Program-made: the position numbers and the translations under genes
Origin: Sutterella parvirubra YIT 11816
GTDB lineage: Bacteria > Pseudomonadota > Gammaproteobacteria > Burkholderiales > Burkholderiaceae_F
DNA length: 25,672 nt
Assembly (NCBI RefSeq): GCF_000250875.1
Contig: NZ_JH604887.1
Location: 18,845 to 44,516 of the forward strand
Reading direction: 5' to 3'
The notes under the pieces: model-generated
The model's input: only the letters and a program-made list of their open reading frames with translations
Database searches by the model: none
What the model was told of the DNA's origin: nothing
In this document: piece after piece, positions 1-8,123 of the stretch
Numbering within the stretch: position 1 is the first letter of the stretch
How the letters are laid out: every line of letters begins with the position of its first letter

Positions 1-6
1 TTTCCC

Positions 7-1530
7 ATGAATGACAGCACCAACCGCCCGCGTGTACTCCTGCGCGCCCTCGGCTTGATTGCCTTCGTGGCGATCAGTTTCCTCACCGTCAAGCACATCG
101 GCTTGGCGATCGGTGCGAATCACACCAAAGACGCATTGGTGCTGCTCTTCGCGTTCATGCTCTTGGCATCCTCCCGACTCGCATATTTCGGGCTCCTCCT
201 TCCTTTGAGTCTTTTGCTTGGGGCGTACTATCCCGTCGCCATGGCCTTCGGGATGCCGAGCTATCAAGCCGTCTCCGCGCTTTTGGCGACGGACGCGAGA
301 GAGGCCAAAGAGTTTTTGGAGCTCCTCCCCGTCAGTTCGGTCGTGATCGGCGCCCTGATCCCCGTGGGAGGCTATGTCGCTTACAGGTTGGCCGATGCCT
401 TCAGGTTTCGGATCCACCGCAACAAGTTTTTGGTTATCTTTTTTGCGCTCTACACGGTCGTCGTCACCGATCCCTGGGGTTTCGGAGACAAATTGAGGCG
501 GGCGACCCTTGAAGCGACTAATGAGCGCGCCGACATTCTTCATTTGGCGACCCAAAACACTTGGCCGGATGCGAGCACCTCCCCGACGTTCGACGATTAC
601 GACGACTATGTGTTGGTCATCGGTGAGAGCGCAAGAAAGGACTACTTCGCCGCCTTCGGGTATCCGGTCGCCAACACGCCCTTCCTGTCGGCAACTCCCG
701 GCACCCTTGTCGACGGTCTGATTGCCGCCGGTCCGAATACGACGACGTCGCTCCGCCTCATGCTGACCAACAGCGTCGGCGGGCAGCCCAACTACGGGCA
801 AACTGTCGTAGGTTTAGCTCAAAAGGCTGGCGCGGAAGTCCATTGGATTTCGAACGTCAGCATGAACGGGGAATTCGCAACGCCGGTGACGGCGATCGCC
901 ATGAAGGCGGATCACCGCGTCTTCCTTCGTTCCGGCCTCACCAACAATCATTCGCTCTACGACGACGCGATGCTCCCGTTACTCCAAGAGCTTTTGGGGA
1001 GACCTCACGCAGGAAAGCGTCTGATCATCCTGCATACCGTGGGCTCACACCCGAACATCTGCAAGAAGGCCGCATTCGCCCCTGAACGGATCCCTCTGCG
1101 CGACAAAAGTCTTCGGGAGATTGAGTGCTATGCCTCCTCCGTGAGAGCGACCGACGTCTTTTTGGAAAAGGTCGTCAGCGCGCTGAAACAGAGCCCCCGC
1201 CGTTGGTCCATGGTGTACTTCGCCGACCATGGATTGAGTCATCACGTCCAAGAGGGCCGTCCGGTGCTCACGCACGCCCCCGTCGGCTTGGAGCACTTTT
1301 TGGTGCCTTTGCTCCGGATCCGTTGCGACGATCAAAAGCACGTCCTACTTGAAAGTCCCAAAAACGGCCGGAACCTGCTCGGGGGCCTCGCATCATGGAT
1401 GGGAATCCGTTCTTCGGCACTCCCGCCGTACGAACTCTTTGACGGCGACCCCGATGCGTTTGATCCCCATGTGGGCAAAGCCATTCACAAGGATGCGCAT
1501 GACCCGGCCGTGGACATTACCGGTCGTTGA
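7..1530 (+). CDS. Phosphoethanolamine transferase, sulfatase-fold (EptA/CptA-like)
   Basis: An inner-membrane enzyme expected to move phosphoethanolamine from phosphatidylethanolamine onto lipid A, LPS core or another periplasmic acceptor; the acceptor cannot be told from sequence. About five hydrophobic segments fill residues 12-155, followed by a periplasmic alkaline-phosphatase/sulfatase-type domain. The family's metal and nucleophile residues are visible: IGESAR with Glu207, a TTT run at 245-247 that should hold the phosphorylated threonine (about 40 residues after the Glu, as in EptA/MCR), HTVGSH at 343-348, ADHG with Asp407-His408, and His423. At 507 residues it is slightly shorter than EptA/MCR (about 540), mostly in the membrane part. 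The ATG lies only 6 bases inside the window, so its ribosome site and any upstream partner are not visible. By eye its GC is lower than that of the downstream genes, which could mean transfer. The family assignment is firm; the subfamily is not. Confidence 0.9.
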   Translation: MNDSTNRPRVLLRALGLIAFVAISFLTVKHIGLAIGANHTKDALVLLFAFMLLASSRLAYFGLLLPLSLLLGAYYPVAMAFGMPSYQAVSALLATDAREAKEFLELLPVSSVVIGALIPVGGYVAYRLADAFRFRIHRNKFLVIFFALYTVVVTDPWGFGDKLRRATLEATNERADILHLATQNTWPDASTSPTFDDYDDYVLVIGESARKDYFAAFGYPVANTPFLSATPGTLVDGLIAAGPNTTTSLRLMLTNSVGGQPNYGQTVVGLAQKAGAEVHWISNVSMNGEFATPVTAIAMKADHRVFLRSGLTNNHSLYDDAMLPLLQELLGRPHAGKRLIILHTVGSHPNICKKAAFAPERIPLRDKSLREIECYASSVRATDVFLEKVVSALKQSPRRWSMVYFADHGLSHHVQEGRPVLTHAPVGLEHFLVPLLRIRCDDQKHVLLESPKNGRNLLGGLASWMGIRSSALPPYELFDGDPDAFDPHVGKAIHKDAHDPAVDITGR

Positions 1531-1708
1531 GTTCCGGATTTGGACTCGGCGGCTAGTGCCCCGGACTCGTTGTCCATCGCATCCGTTCGAAAACACACCC
1601 GCGGCGTGCGGGCGGCATTCAGTATGATAGTGGTCGCGTCTGCGGATTTCGGCCGCAGGCCTACGGGCTTCGTCCGGAAAAGCTGTTCATCCGCAACCAC
1701 AAAGCATC
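1531..1708 (+). promoter_or_regulatory. Intergenic region with weak promoter candidate for the DedA gene
   Basis: This 178-bp gap separates the transferase from the DedA gene. It holds a -10-like TATGAT at 1623-1628, about 80 bases before the DedA ATG, but no convincing -35 at 16-18 bp spacing. A small hairpin (CCCGC/GCGGG, 1598-1612) overlaps the expected -35 area. No T-tract terminator follows the transferase. The promoter is only a candidate. Confidence 0.25.
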
Positions 1709-2371
1709 ATGGATTTTATCGGGCTTGTCGTCGAACTCTTCACCAACGCCGACCACTTCCTCGTTTCACTCGCCACGAACTACGGCACCTGGATCTACGC
1801 CGCCATGTTCGTCATCTTCTTTTTGGAGACGGCCTTCGTGGTGATGTCGTTCCTGCCGGGGGATTCGCTCCTCTTCGTCGCGGGCACGGTGGCGGCTGCG
1901 GGAACGGCGCGACCTGAACTCATCATGCTGGCGGTCATCCTGGGCGCCATCGCCGGGAATTCGACCGGCTACGCCCAGGGGAAATGGCTCGGGAACAAGA
2001 TCTACGACGGTAGCATCCGCTGGATCAACGCCCAGAAGCTTCAGCACGCCCATGAGTTCTACATGAGCCACGGCGGGAAGACGATCCTTCTCGCCCGATT
2101 CGTCCCGATCGTGCGTGCGTTCGCGCCTTTGATCGCCGGCGCCGCCCGCATGGACGCCCTCCGCTTCGAGTTCTTCAGCGGCGCGGGCGCGGTTCTTTGG
2201 GCGGTCTCGATCGTAGGTGCGGGCTACCTCTTCGGCAACATTCCCTTCATCCGGGAGAACCTCTCCCTCATTCTCGTCCTCGGGATCGTGGCCGCCCTGG
2301 CCGGTCCCGTCATCGTCGGTGTCGCCTGGCGCTGGCTCCTCAAGAAGGGACTCCTTCACAAGCGGCCCTGA
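1709..2371 (+). CDS. DedA family (SNARE-associated/VTT domain) membrane protein
   Basis: A polytopic inner-membrane protein of the DedA family, whose members are implicated in undecaprenyl-phosphate or phospholipid translocation, membrane homeostasis and, in several proteobacteria, resistance to cationic peptides. The 220 residues match the family length. Typical elements are the re-entrant FLPGDSLLFVAG at about 48-59, GNSTGYAQGKWLG at about 83-95, and ARFVPIVRAFAPLIAG at about 129-144, whose two arginines belong to the family signature. Hydrophobic segments fill the rest, and the short tail is basic (LLKKGLLHKRP). No good Shine-Dalgarno precedes the ATG. It lies 178 bp after a phosphoethanolamine transferase; both act on the envelope, but the gap makes a shared transcript uncertain. 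Transported substrate unknown. Confidence 0.92.
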   Translation: MDFIGLVVELFTNADHFLVSLATNYGTWIYAAMFVIFFLETAFVVMSFLPGDSLLFVAGTVAAAGTARPELIMLAVILGAIAGNSTGYAQGKWLGNKIYDGSIRWINAQKLQHAHEFYMSHGGKTILLARFVPIVRAFAPLIAGAARMDALRFEFFSGAGAVLWAVSIVGAGYLFGNIPFIRENLSLILVLGIVAALAGPVIVGVAWRWLLKKGLLHKRP

Positions 2372-2512
2372 CGGCCACAGGATACGGCCAAACAGCACCT
2401 GACTTCCCCGACTCCCCGCGTTCTTCCCGGGTTCTCCTCAAGTCTGTCGCCATCTTCCGGGCGGTAGAATCGAAGAGCAGACCCAACGACCACCAACCGT
2501 GAGAAGAACGCC

Positions 2513-4789
2513 ATGACGCCTTCGGACACTCCCACCGACAACGCCGCCGCTCAGGCGGCAGACAAGACCGAGGCGGCCGCTCCTGCGCCCGCCAAGAAGC
2601 GCGCGGTGCGCGCTTCCAGAACGACGAAGTCCGCGAAGACCGGCCACACGGCCAAGTGCGTCCGCTGTGAAGAGGATCTGCCGCCCGCACTTCCCCTCGC
2701 CGACGGCATCGAGGACCTCGACGACCCGCGTCTCTACATCAACCGCGAACTCAACTGGATCGAATTCGACCGCAAGGTTTTGGACGAGGCCTGCTCGGCG
2801 GACGTGCCGCTTCTGGAGCAGCTGAAGTTCCTCTCGATCTTCTACAACAACCTCGACGAATTCTTCATGGTGCGCGTCTCGAACATCGTGCGCCAGATGA
2901 AGAGCGGCGCGCCCGCCTCTTCCGCCGACCAACTGACGCCCGCGCGTCAGTTGGACGAAATCCGCCGCCGCGTCCTCGTGATGCTGAACCGCGCCCAGAA
3001 CCACTGGCGCGCGAACCTTCAGCCCGCGCTCTTCGACCGCGGCGTGCGTCTGATGCGTTGGAAGGACCTGAATCCGAAGCAGAAGAGCTTCCTCGAGGGC
3101 TACTACAAGAACGAGATCTACCCGATCCTCACGCCCCAGGCAATCGACCCGGGTCACCCCTTCCCGACGATCTCGAATACGAGCCTCAATTTCCTCATCC
3201 GCCTGCGTGCGCCAGACGGCACGGAACGCTATGCGCGCCTCAAGTGCCCGACCAACATGTCGCGCTTCATCTTCGTGCCGCGCACGAAGACCTCGGAAGA
3301 CTACGCAGAGCTCGGCATCAACTCGAACGGCCGCGACGACGACATCATTCTGCTCGACGACCTCATTCGCGAGCACCTCGGCACGCTCTTCCCGGGGCAT
3401 GAAGTTGAGGCGGCGGTGCTCTTCCGCCTCACCCGCAACACCGACCTCGAAATCGAAGAGGACGAAGCGGACGATCTGCTCGAGGCCGTCAAGGACTTCG
3501 TCGATCAGCGCCGCTTCGGCGACGTGATCCGTCTTGAGATCGAACACGGGATCGATGCGGAGCTCTCGAACTACCTCATCGACCATTTGGAGCTCCTCCC
3601 CTTCCAGATCTACCGCGTGAAGGGCCCGCTCGCGATGTCCGAATTCATGTCGCTCGCCTTCATCGACCGGCCGAACCTGAAGGACAAGCCCTACAAGGCG
3701 TTGGAGCCCGCCTTCGTCCAGGACGGCGACGTCTTCAGCGTCGTGCGTCAGCGCGACGTGATGCTCTATCACCCGTACGAGAGCTTCTCGGGCGTGCTCG
3801 ACTTCATCCGCCGCGCCTCGGAAGACCCGCAGGTGGTCGCCATCAAGCAGACCCTCTACCGGTGCGGGAACAACAGTCCCATCGTGAAGGCCCTCATCGA
3901 GGCGCGCCGTCGCGGCAAGCAGGTGACGGCCGTCGTGGAGCTGAAGGCGCGCTTCGACGAAGAGCGCAACATCAACTGGGCCGAAGAGATGGAAAAGGCC
4001 GGCGTCAACATCGTCTACGGCTTCGTCGGCCTCAAGATCCACGCGAAGCTCTGCCTCGTCGTGCGTCGCGAGTCGGACGGCATGCACCGGTACGTGCACA
4101 TCTCCACGGGGAACTACAACCCGTCCTCGGCCAAGATCTACACGGACTACGGGCTTCTCACATCGAACCCCGGCATCTGCTCGGACGTCTCCGACCTCTT
4201 CAACGTGATGACGGGGTATTCGACCCAGACGAAGTACAACGCCTTGGTTGTCTCGCCCCACTCCACCCGCAACACGATCCTCGCGCACATCGACCGCGAA
4301 ATCGAATGCTGCAGGTCGACGGGCAAGCGCGAGATCATCTTCAAGTGCAACCAGTTGGTCGACCGCCTGATCATCCGGCGGCTCTATGAAGCCAGCCGCG
4401 CCGGCGTCAAGATCTCGCTCCAGGTCCGCGGGATCTGCTGCTTGCGCCCCGGCGTCAAGGGCGTGAGCGAGAACATCACCGTGACGAGCATCGTGGGCCG
4501 GTTCCTCGAACACGCCCGTGCCTATTGGTTCGCGCATGACGGTCAACCCGTCGTCTTTGTGGGTTCTGCCGACCTGATGCCCCGGAATCTCGACGGCCGC
4601 ATCGAGGTGCTCGTGCCGGTGTTGGACGCGGGGATCCGCGATCGTTTGAAGGCCACCCTTGACCTGCAGCTCTCCGACAACGTCCAGTGCTGGGTGCTTC
4701 AGTCGGACGGACGCTACCGCAAGCGTGAGGCTGAAGGCGCCTCCGTCAACTCGCAGGCGATCCTCGCGAAGAAGCACGGTTGGGCGTAA
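2513..4789 (+). CDS. ppk1: Polyphosphate kinase 1
   Basis: Reversibly polymerises the gamma-phosphate of ATP into inorganic polyphosphate, which acts in phosphate storage, stress survival and motility. The PPK1 core starts near residue 74 (YINRELNWIEF) and runs through the N, H, C1 and C2 domains. The autophosphorylated histidine is His510 in GLKIHAK, and the second conserved histidine is His529 in YVHISTGNYN. The C2 part carries LEHARAYWF and FVGSADLMPRNLDGR. At 758 residues it exceeds the usual 690 or so because of a roughly 70-residue Ala/Lys/Thr-rich N-terminal extension containing a CVRC motif (Cys49, Cys52). A GAGAAG element about 8 bases before the ATG could bind ribosomes. A -10-like TAGAAT at 2465-2470 lies 43 bases upstream with no good -35. 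No ppx partner is adjacent. Assignment very secure. Confidence 0.97.
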   Translation: MTPSDTPTDNAAAQAADKTEAAAPAPAKKRAVRASRTTKSAKTGHTAKCVRCEEDLPPALPLADGIEDLDDPRLYINRELNWIEFDRKVLDEACSADVPLLEQLKFLSIFYNNLDEFFMVRVSNIVRQMKSGAPASSADQLTPARQLDEIRRRVLVMLNRAQNHWRANLQPALFDRGVRLMRWKDLNPKQKSFLEGYYKNEIYPILTPQAIDPGHPFPTISNTSLNFLIRLRAPDGTERYARLKCPTNMSRFIFVPRTKTSEDYAELGINSNGRDDDIILLDDLIREHLGTLFPGHEVEAAVLFRLTRNTDLEIEEDEADDLLEAVKDFVDQRRFGDVIRLEIEHGIDAELSNYLIDHLELLPFQIYRVKGPLAMSEFMSLAFIDRPNLKDKPYKALEPAFVQDGDVFSVVRQRDVMLYHPYESFSGVLDFIRRASEDPQVVAIKQTLYRCGNNSPIVKALIEARRRGKQVTAVVELKARFDEERNINWAEEMEKAGVNIVYGFVGLKIHAKLCLVVRRESDGMHRYVHISTGNYNPSSAKIYTDYGLLTSNPGICSDVSDLFNVMTGYSTQTKYNALVVSPHSTRNTILAHIDREIECCRSTGKREIIFKCNQLVDRLIIRRLYEASRAGVKISLQVRGICCLRPGVKGVSENITVTSIVGRFLEHARAYWFAHDGQPVVFVGSADLMPRNLDGRIEVLVPVLDAGIRDRLKATLDLQLSDNVQCWVLQSDGRYRKREAEGASVNSQAILAKKHGWA

Positions 4790-4811
4790 GCAACCCTTAT
4801 CCCTGAACCAC

Positions 4812-4850
4812 AAGCGGCGGGCACCCACAAGGATGCCCGCCGCTTTGTCT
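4812..4850 (+). terminator. Rho-independent terminator after ppk1
   Basis: A perfect 12-bp inverted repeat (4812-4823 with 4834-4845) encloses a 10-base loop and ends in a short T-rich tail (CTTTGTCT). It lies 22 bases after the ppk1 stop and 47 bases before the end of the convergent pgk. The tail favours the + strand. A second, smaller palindrome (GAAGGCC/GGCCTTC, 4866-4882) lies nearer pgk but has no T-tract on either strand. Confidence 0.85.
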
Positions 4851-4896
4851 TCCCTGCCCTGCGGCGAAGGCCTTCGGCCTTCACCGTTCGGGTTCA

Positions 4897-6096
4897 TCAG
4901 GCGCGCTCTTCCAACACGGCCACGGCAGGGAGCGTCTTCCCTTCGAGGAACTCGAGGAAGGCGCCGCCCCCCGTGGAGATGTAGGAGATGCGCTTTTCAA
5001 CACCGAACTTCCCGACGGCGGCGACGGTATCGCCGCCCCCGGCGATCGAGAATGCGCCGGCGTCGGTCGCCGCGGCGATGGCTTCCGCCATCACGCGGGT
5101 GCCTTCGGCATAGGGCGTCATTTCGAAGACGCCCACGGGGCCGTTCCAAACGATCGTGCCCGCCGTGCGGAGGATCTCACCCAGCATGGCGGCGGTCTTG
5201 GGACCGACGTCGAGGATCATTTCGTCCTCACGCACATCGTCGGCGTCCGCAACGCGGTGCTCGGCGTCTTCGGCGAAGGCCTTCGCAACGACGACGTCGA
5301 CGGGCATCGGAAGCGTCGCGCCCTTCTTTTCCAAAATCGCGAGCACGCGGCGGCATTCGTCGACGAGTTCGGGCTCAGCCAAGGACTTGCCGATGGGCTT
5401 CCCCGCGGCGAGCAGGAACGTATTGAGGATGCCGCCGCCCACGATCAGCTGATCGACCTTTTCAGCGAGGTTGGAAAGGATGGTGAGCTTCGTCGAGACC
5501 TTCGAGCCGCCCACGATCGCCGCCAGGGGGTGCTTGGCGTTTTCGACCGCACGCGTGAGCGCATCGATTTCGGCGGCCATGAGCGGGCCCGCACAGACGA
5601 CGGGAGCGTAGCGCGCCACGCCGACGGTCGAGGCCTGCGCACGGTGCGCCGTCCCGAAGGCGTCGTGCACGAACACGTCGCAGAGTGCGGCGTACTTCTT
5701 CGAGAGCGTTTCGTCGCACTTCTTTTCACCCGCGTTGCATCGGCAGTTCTGGAGCATGACGACTTCGCCCGGCTTCACTTCAAAGCCGCCGTCCACCCAA
5801 TTTTCAATGAGAGGCATGGGGCGCTCCAGGAGCTCACCCATGCGGCGGGCGATCGCCGCAAGGCTGTCCGCCTCCGTCACAAGGCCTTCGGTCGGACGAC
5901 CGCGGTGGCTCACCACCATGACGGCGGCACCGGCGTCGAGCGCCATGCGGATCGCCGGGACGCTCGCCACCAAACGGGTTTCGTTGGTGATGTTGCCCGC
6001 TTCGTCGTGGGGGGCGTTGAGATCGCTGCGGATCATCACGCGTTTGCCGGCCAGACAACCGTCTTCCACCAGTTGAGCCAATGTTTTAACAACCAT
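4897..6096 (-). CDS. pgk: Phosphoglycerate kinase
   Basis: Cytosolic glycolytic/gluconeogenic enzyme interconverting 1,3-bisphosphoglycerate + ADP and 3-phosphoglycerate + ATP. The 399 residues match the family. Visible motifs: RSDLNAP near 23-29 and SHRGRPTEG near 63-71 (substrate binding), [19 protein letters not shown], and the nucleotide-binding GGGDTVAAV and [17 protein letters not shown] at the C-terminus. The [12 protein letters not shown] stretch resembles the ENCRVN form of Burkholderiales PGKs. The start is fixed by an excellent AAAGGAG (6103-6109) six bases before the ATG. It is the last gene of the tkt-gap-acyltransferase-pgk run and begins only 27 bp after the acyltransferase stop, so it either shares that transcript or depends on a promoter inside the AT-rich gene. 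Confidence 0.97.
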   Translation of the reverse strand: MVVKTLAQLVEDGCLAGKRVMIRSDLNAPHDEAGNITNETRLVASVPAIRMALDAGAAVMVVSHRGRPTEGLVTEADSLAAIARRMGELLERPMPLIENWVDGGFEVKPGEVVMLQNCRCNAGEKKCDETLSKKYAALCDVFVHDAFGTAHRAQASTVGVARYAPVVCAGPLMAAEIDALTRAVENAKHPLAAIVGGSKVSTKLTILSNLAEKVDQLIVGGGILNTFLLAAGKPIGKSLAEPELVDECRRVLAILEKKGATLPMPVDVVVAKAFAEDAEHRVADADDVREDEMILDVGPKTAAMLGEILRTAGTIVWNGPVGVFEMTPYAEGTRVMAEAIAAATDAGAFSIAGGGDTVAAVGKFGVEKRISYISTGGGAFLEFLEGKTLPAVAVLEERA

Positions 6097-6123
6097 GATT
6101 CACTCCTTTAGTATGACAGAAAT

Positions 6124-8049
6124 TTATTTGATTGATCTTATGTATTCGAAGATGGGATCCAGCCAAACCCCGTGTTCACGAACATAATCTTGCCGGAGAT
6201 GATCGTCATCTTTGTAATTAAACAAGTTACAACTACTCTTTGGACAAACGAAATTCAGCGGATCAATAACCACTGCAAAATCAGAGACGCCCTCGGCAAC
6301 CAATTCATTACCTTTTCGCCACACATTATCAACTGGCAAATCAACCGATTTAACAGCAGCTATTTCACTCTGCCTCACAAAAGCACGTCCTGTACGATTT
6401 GGGTAATGGTATGAATAATCATCCCAGGGAGCATCCAAAATAAAAAAGAAGCGCACATCCGGATTACTTTCAGCTAACCCTCTGAATTCAGACAAAACAC
6501 GGACAAACCCTCCTTCACTCATCGAGATCTTCTCAACTCCATTGCTGTACTTAAGAGTTGAACTCTCAGCATAGATGCCCCATTTTTGAGCCCAAACCAC
6601 AACCTTCGGCTTCCGATTTATTAATAAGTTCTCAAATTCTTGAATCAACACCATCGAGTCGGGATCCTCTACGTGAGGTGCCGCCAACGTTCCTCCATGG
6701 GTAAGGGAAACCATACTTAAGTTCAACCTCTCCGAGAGATATTTGAATCGCAACAAGTTTTGTTCCATATGCGAATCCCCCACAAGGAGCAAATCCAAGT
6801 TCCCTTCACCGTCTCCAACCTGCATAGAACGAATATCCCCTTTAAGCCGAGCTCCGACATCCCAAGCTTTTGCCTGTCGTTGATCCTCCAAAAGCATACT
6901 CATAAAAGTGCTCAAACCTGGGCGAGCACATGCTTCGTGGCTCGACTTCTTTAAACCTTGAGCCGAGCCCACCACCAACATCATCGCAAGCAATAGCAGA
7001 TAAACAGCTTTGGTATCTGCCTTACGAGCCGGAACCTCCACGAATCGATAGATAAAGATGGATACGGCGACCGAGAGAAGCAATGCCCAACCTTCTCCCC
7101 AACTCAGCGTAGGAAGCACTATTTTCTGGAAAACCAAAAACGGCCAATGCCACAAGTAGAGTGAATAACTGATCAGACCGACGAACACCACCGACTTACC
7201 CGTCAGCCAACGGTTCACCACCGCATCCTCATGCGAGGAGATCAACAGCACGGCTCCAAGCACCGGCAGAAGCGAAGCAACCCCAGGGAAGACCGTATCG
7301 TGGTCGAACCCCAAAAATGCCGCCACCAACATCAGAAGTGCGGTTACGGACATTCCGTTTCTAGTGGAAAGAGCCCAGTTTTTGGCGTTCCAAATCCTGA
7401 AGGTCTCCGCGTAGCTCAAAACAATTCCAAAGCCAAGCTCCCAGAAGCGCGTCAGCGGAAAGTAGAAGTTGAACCGCTGATCAGAAACGCTCAGACAGAA
7501 CGCCAACGATCCCAACGTGATCACTCCAACCAAGATCCCCAAGGCCCGGATGGACTTCGTGAACCTCCAAATCAAGCCGCACAGCAAGGGGAAGAAGATG
7601 TAGAACTGCTCCTCAATGGCCAAGCTCCACAAATGCAGCAGAGGTTGTCGTTCCGCCGCAGGAGCGAAATAGTCAACGTCCTCCAGCAAACGGAAGTTTT
7701 GATAAAAACCTGCAGACGAATAGACCTGCTTGCTCAGCTCCTTGAGTTCGTCATCAAAAAGGAAGAAGTAACCGACAACCAAGCAAAAGCACAGTAACAG
7801 CAACAGGTTGGGAAGAATGCGCCGGATGCGTTTGGCGTAGAAGTCCACATAGTCGACCTTGTTCTTCGCGATCAGCGAACGAAAGATGATCCCAGAGATC
7901 AGATACCCTGAAATCACGAAGAAGATGTCAACGCCAACGAAACCTCCCGGCATCAGCCCCGGGAATGCGTGGTAGAGAACGACGGGGATGACGGCGAGCG
8001 CACGCAGGCCCGTAATGTCGGCTCGCCAGTAGTTGTGTTGCTGGGTCAT
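6124..8049 (-). CDS. O-acyltransferase with AT3 membrane domain and SGNH domain (OafA/YrhL type)
   Basis: Predicted inner-membrane enzyme that passes acetyl or acyl groups across the membrane and attaches them to a surface glycan such as O-antigen, capsule or peptidoglycan. The acyltransferase-3 domain covers residues 8-345 with about ten hydrophobic helices: YWRADITGLRALAV then catalytic His27 in LYHAF, FFVISGYLIS at 43-52, RIRRILP at 74-80, and HLWSLAIEEQFY at 139-150. The C-terminal SGNH domain (415-635) has the GDSH nucleophile block (Ser426) and a late DDDH (614-617) supplying Asp/His. At 641 residues it is typical of AT3-SGNH fusions. Base composition is strikingly different from its neighbours: by hand count 6121-6420 is about 40% GC, against 68% in sampled gap sequence. 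It interrupts gap and pgk, which suggests horizontal insertion. No clear Shine-Dalgarno. The acceptor glycan is unknown, and no O-antigen cluster lies nearby. Confidence 0.93.
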   Translation of the reverse strand: MTQQHNYWRADITGLRALAVIPVVLYHAFPGLMPGGFVGVDIFFVISGYLISGIIFRSLIAKNKVDYVDFYAKRIRRILPNLLLLLCFCLVVGYFFLFDDELKELSKQVYSSAGFYQNFRLLEDVDYFAPAAERQPLLHLWSLAIEEQFYIFFPLLCGLIWRFTKSIRALGILVGVITLGSLAFCLSVSDQRFNFYFPLTRFWELGFGIVLSYAETFRIWNAKNWALSTRNGMSVTALLMLVAAFLGFDHDTVFPGVASLLPVLGAVLLISSHEDAVVNRWLTGKSVVFVGLISYSLYLWHWPFLVFQKIVLPTLSWGEGWALLLSVAVSIFIYRFVEVPARKADTKAVYLLLLAMMLVVGSAQGLKKSSHEACARPGLSTFMSMLLEDQRQAKAWDVGARLKGDIRSMQVGDGEGNLDLLLVGDSHMEQNLLRFKYLSERLNLSMVSLTHGGTLAAPHVEDPDSMVLIQEFENLLINRKPKVVVWAQKWGIYAESSTLKYSNGVEKISMSEGGFVRVLSEFRGLAESNPDVRFFFILDAPWDDYSYHYPNRTGRAFVRQSEIAAVKSVDLPVDNVWRKGNELVAEGVSDFAVVIDPLNFVCPKSSCNLFNYKDDDHLRQDYVREHGVWLDPIFEYIRSIK

Positions 8050-8065
8050 GAGGGTTCATTCAAAT

Positions 8066-8100
8066 CGAAGGCCGCGACGCAATGACGCTTCGCGGCCTTC
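8066..8100 (-). terminator. Hairpin between gap and the acyltransferase gene
   Basis: An 11-bp perfect inverted repeat (8067-8077 with 8090-8100) encloses a 12-base loop just after the gap stop. On the minus strand it is followed by GATTTGAATG, which holds only three consecutive Ts, so it may be a weak terminator or an attenuator or mRNA-stabilising hairpin. It would lower expression of the downstream acyltransferase and pgk relative to tkt-gap. Confidence 0.5.
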
Positions 8101-8123
8101 TCATGGGTCTCTTCCGTTGGGAT

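Noticed and set aside
1581..1600. A GTTCGAA sequence resembling a tRNA T-loop
   Set aside because: The flanking bases do not pair as a T-stem, and no anticodon or acceptor arm surrounds it.
2444..2448. CTGTC upstream of ppk1 as a PhoB-box half site
   Set aside because: There is no second half-site 11 bp away, so phosphate-regulon control is not supported by sequence here.
4866..4882. GAAGGCC/GGCCTTC palindrome considered as a pgk terminator
   Set aside because: A 3-base loop and no T-tract on either strand; it is more likely an incidental GC palindrome.
2438..4897. An 819-codon open frame on the strand opposite ppk1
   Set aside because: It mirrors ppk1 codons in GC-rich DNA, is rich in Arg, Val, Asp and His without any recognisable domain, and ppk1 itself is unmistakable.
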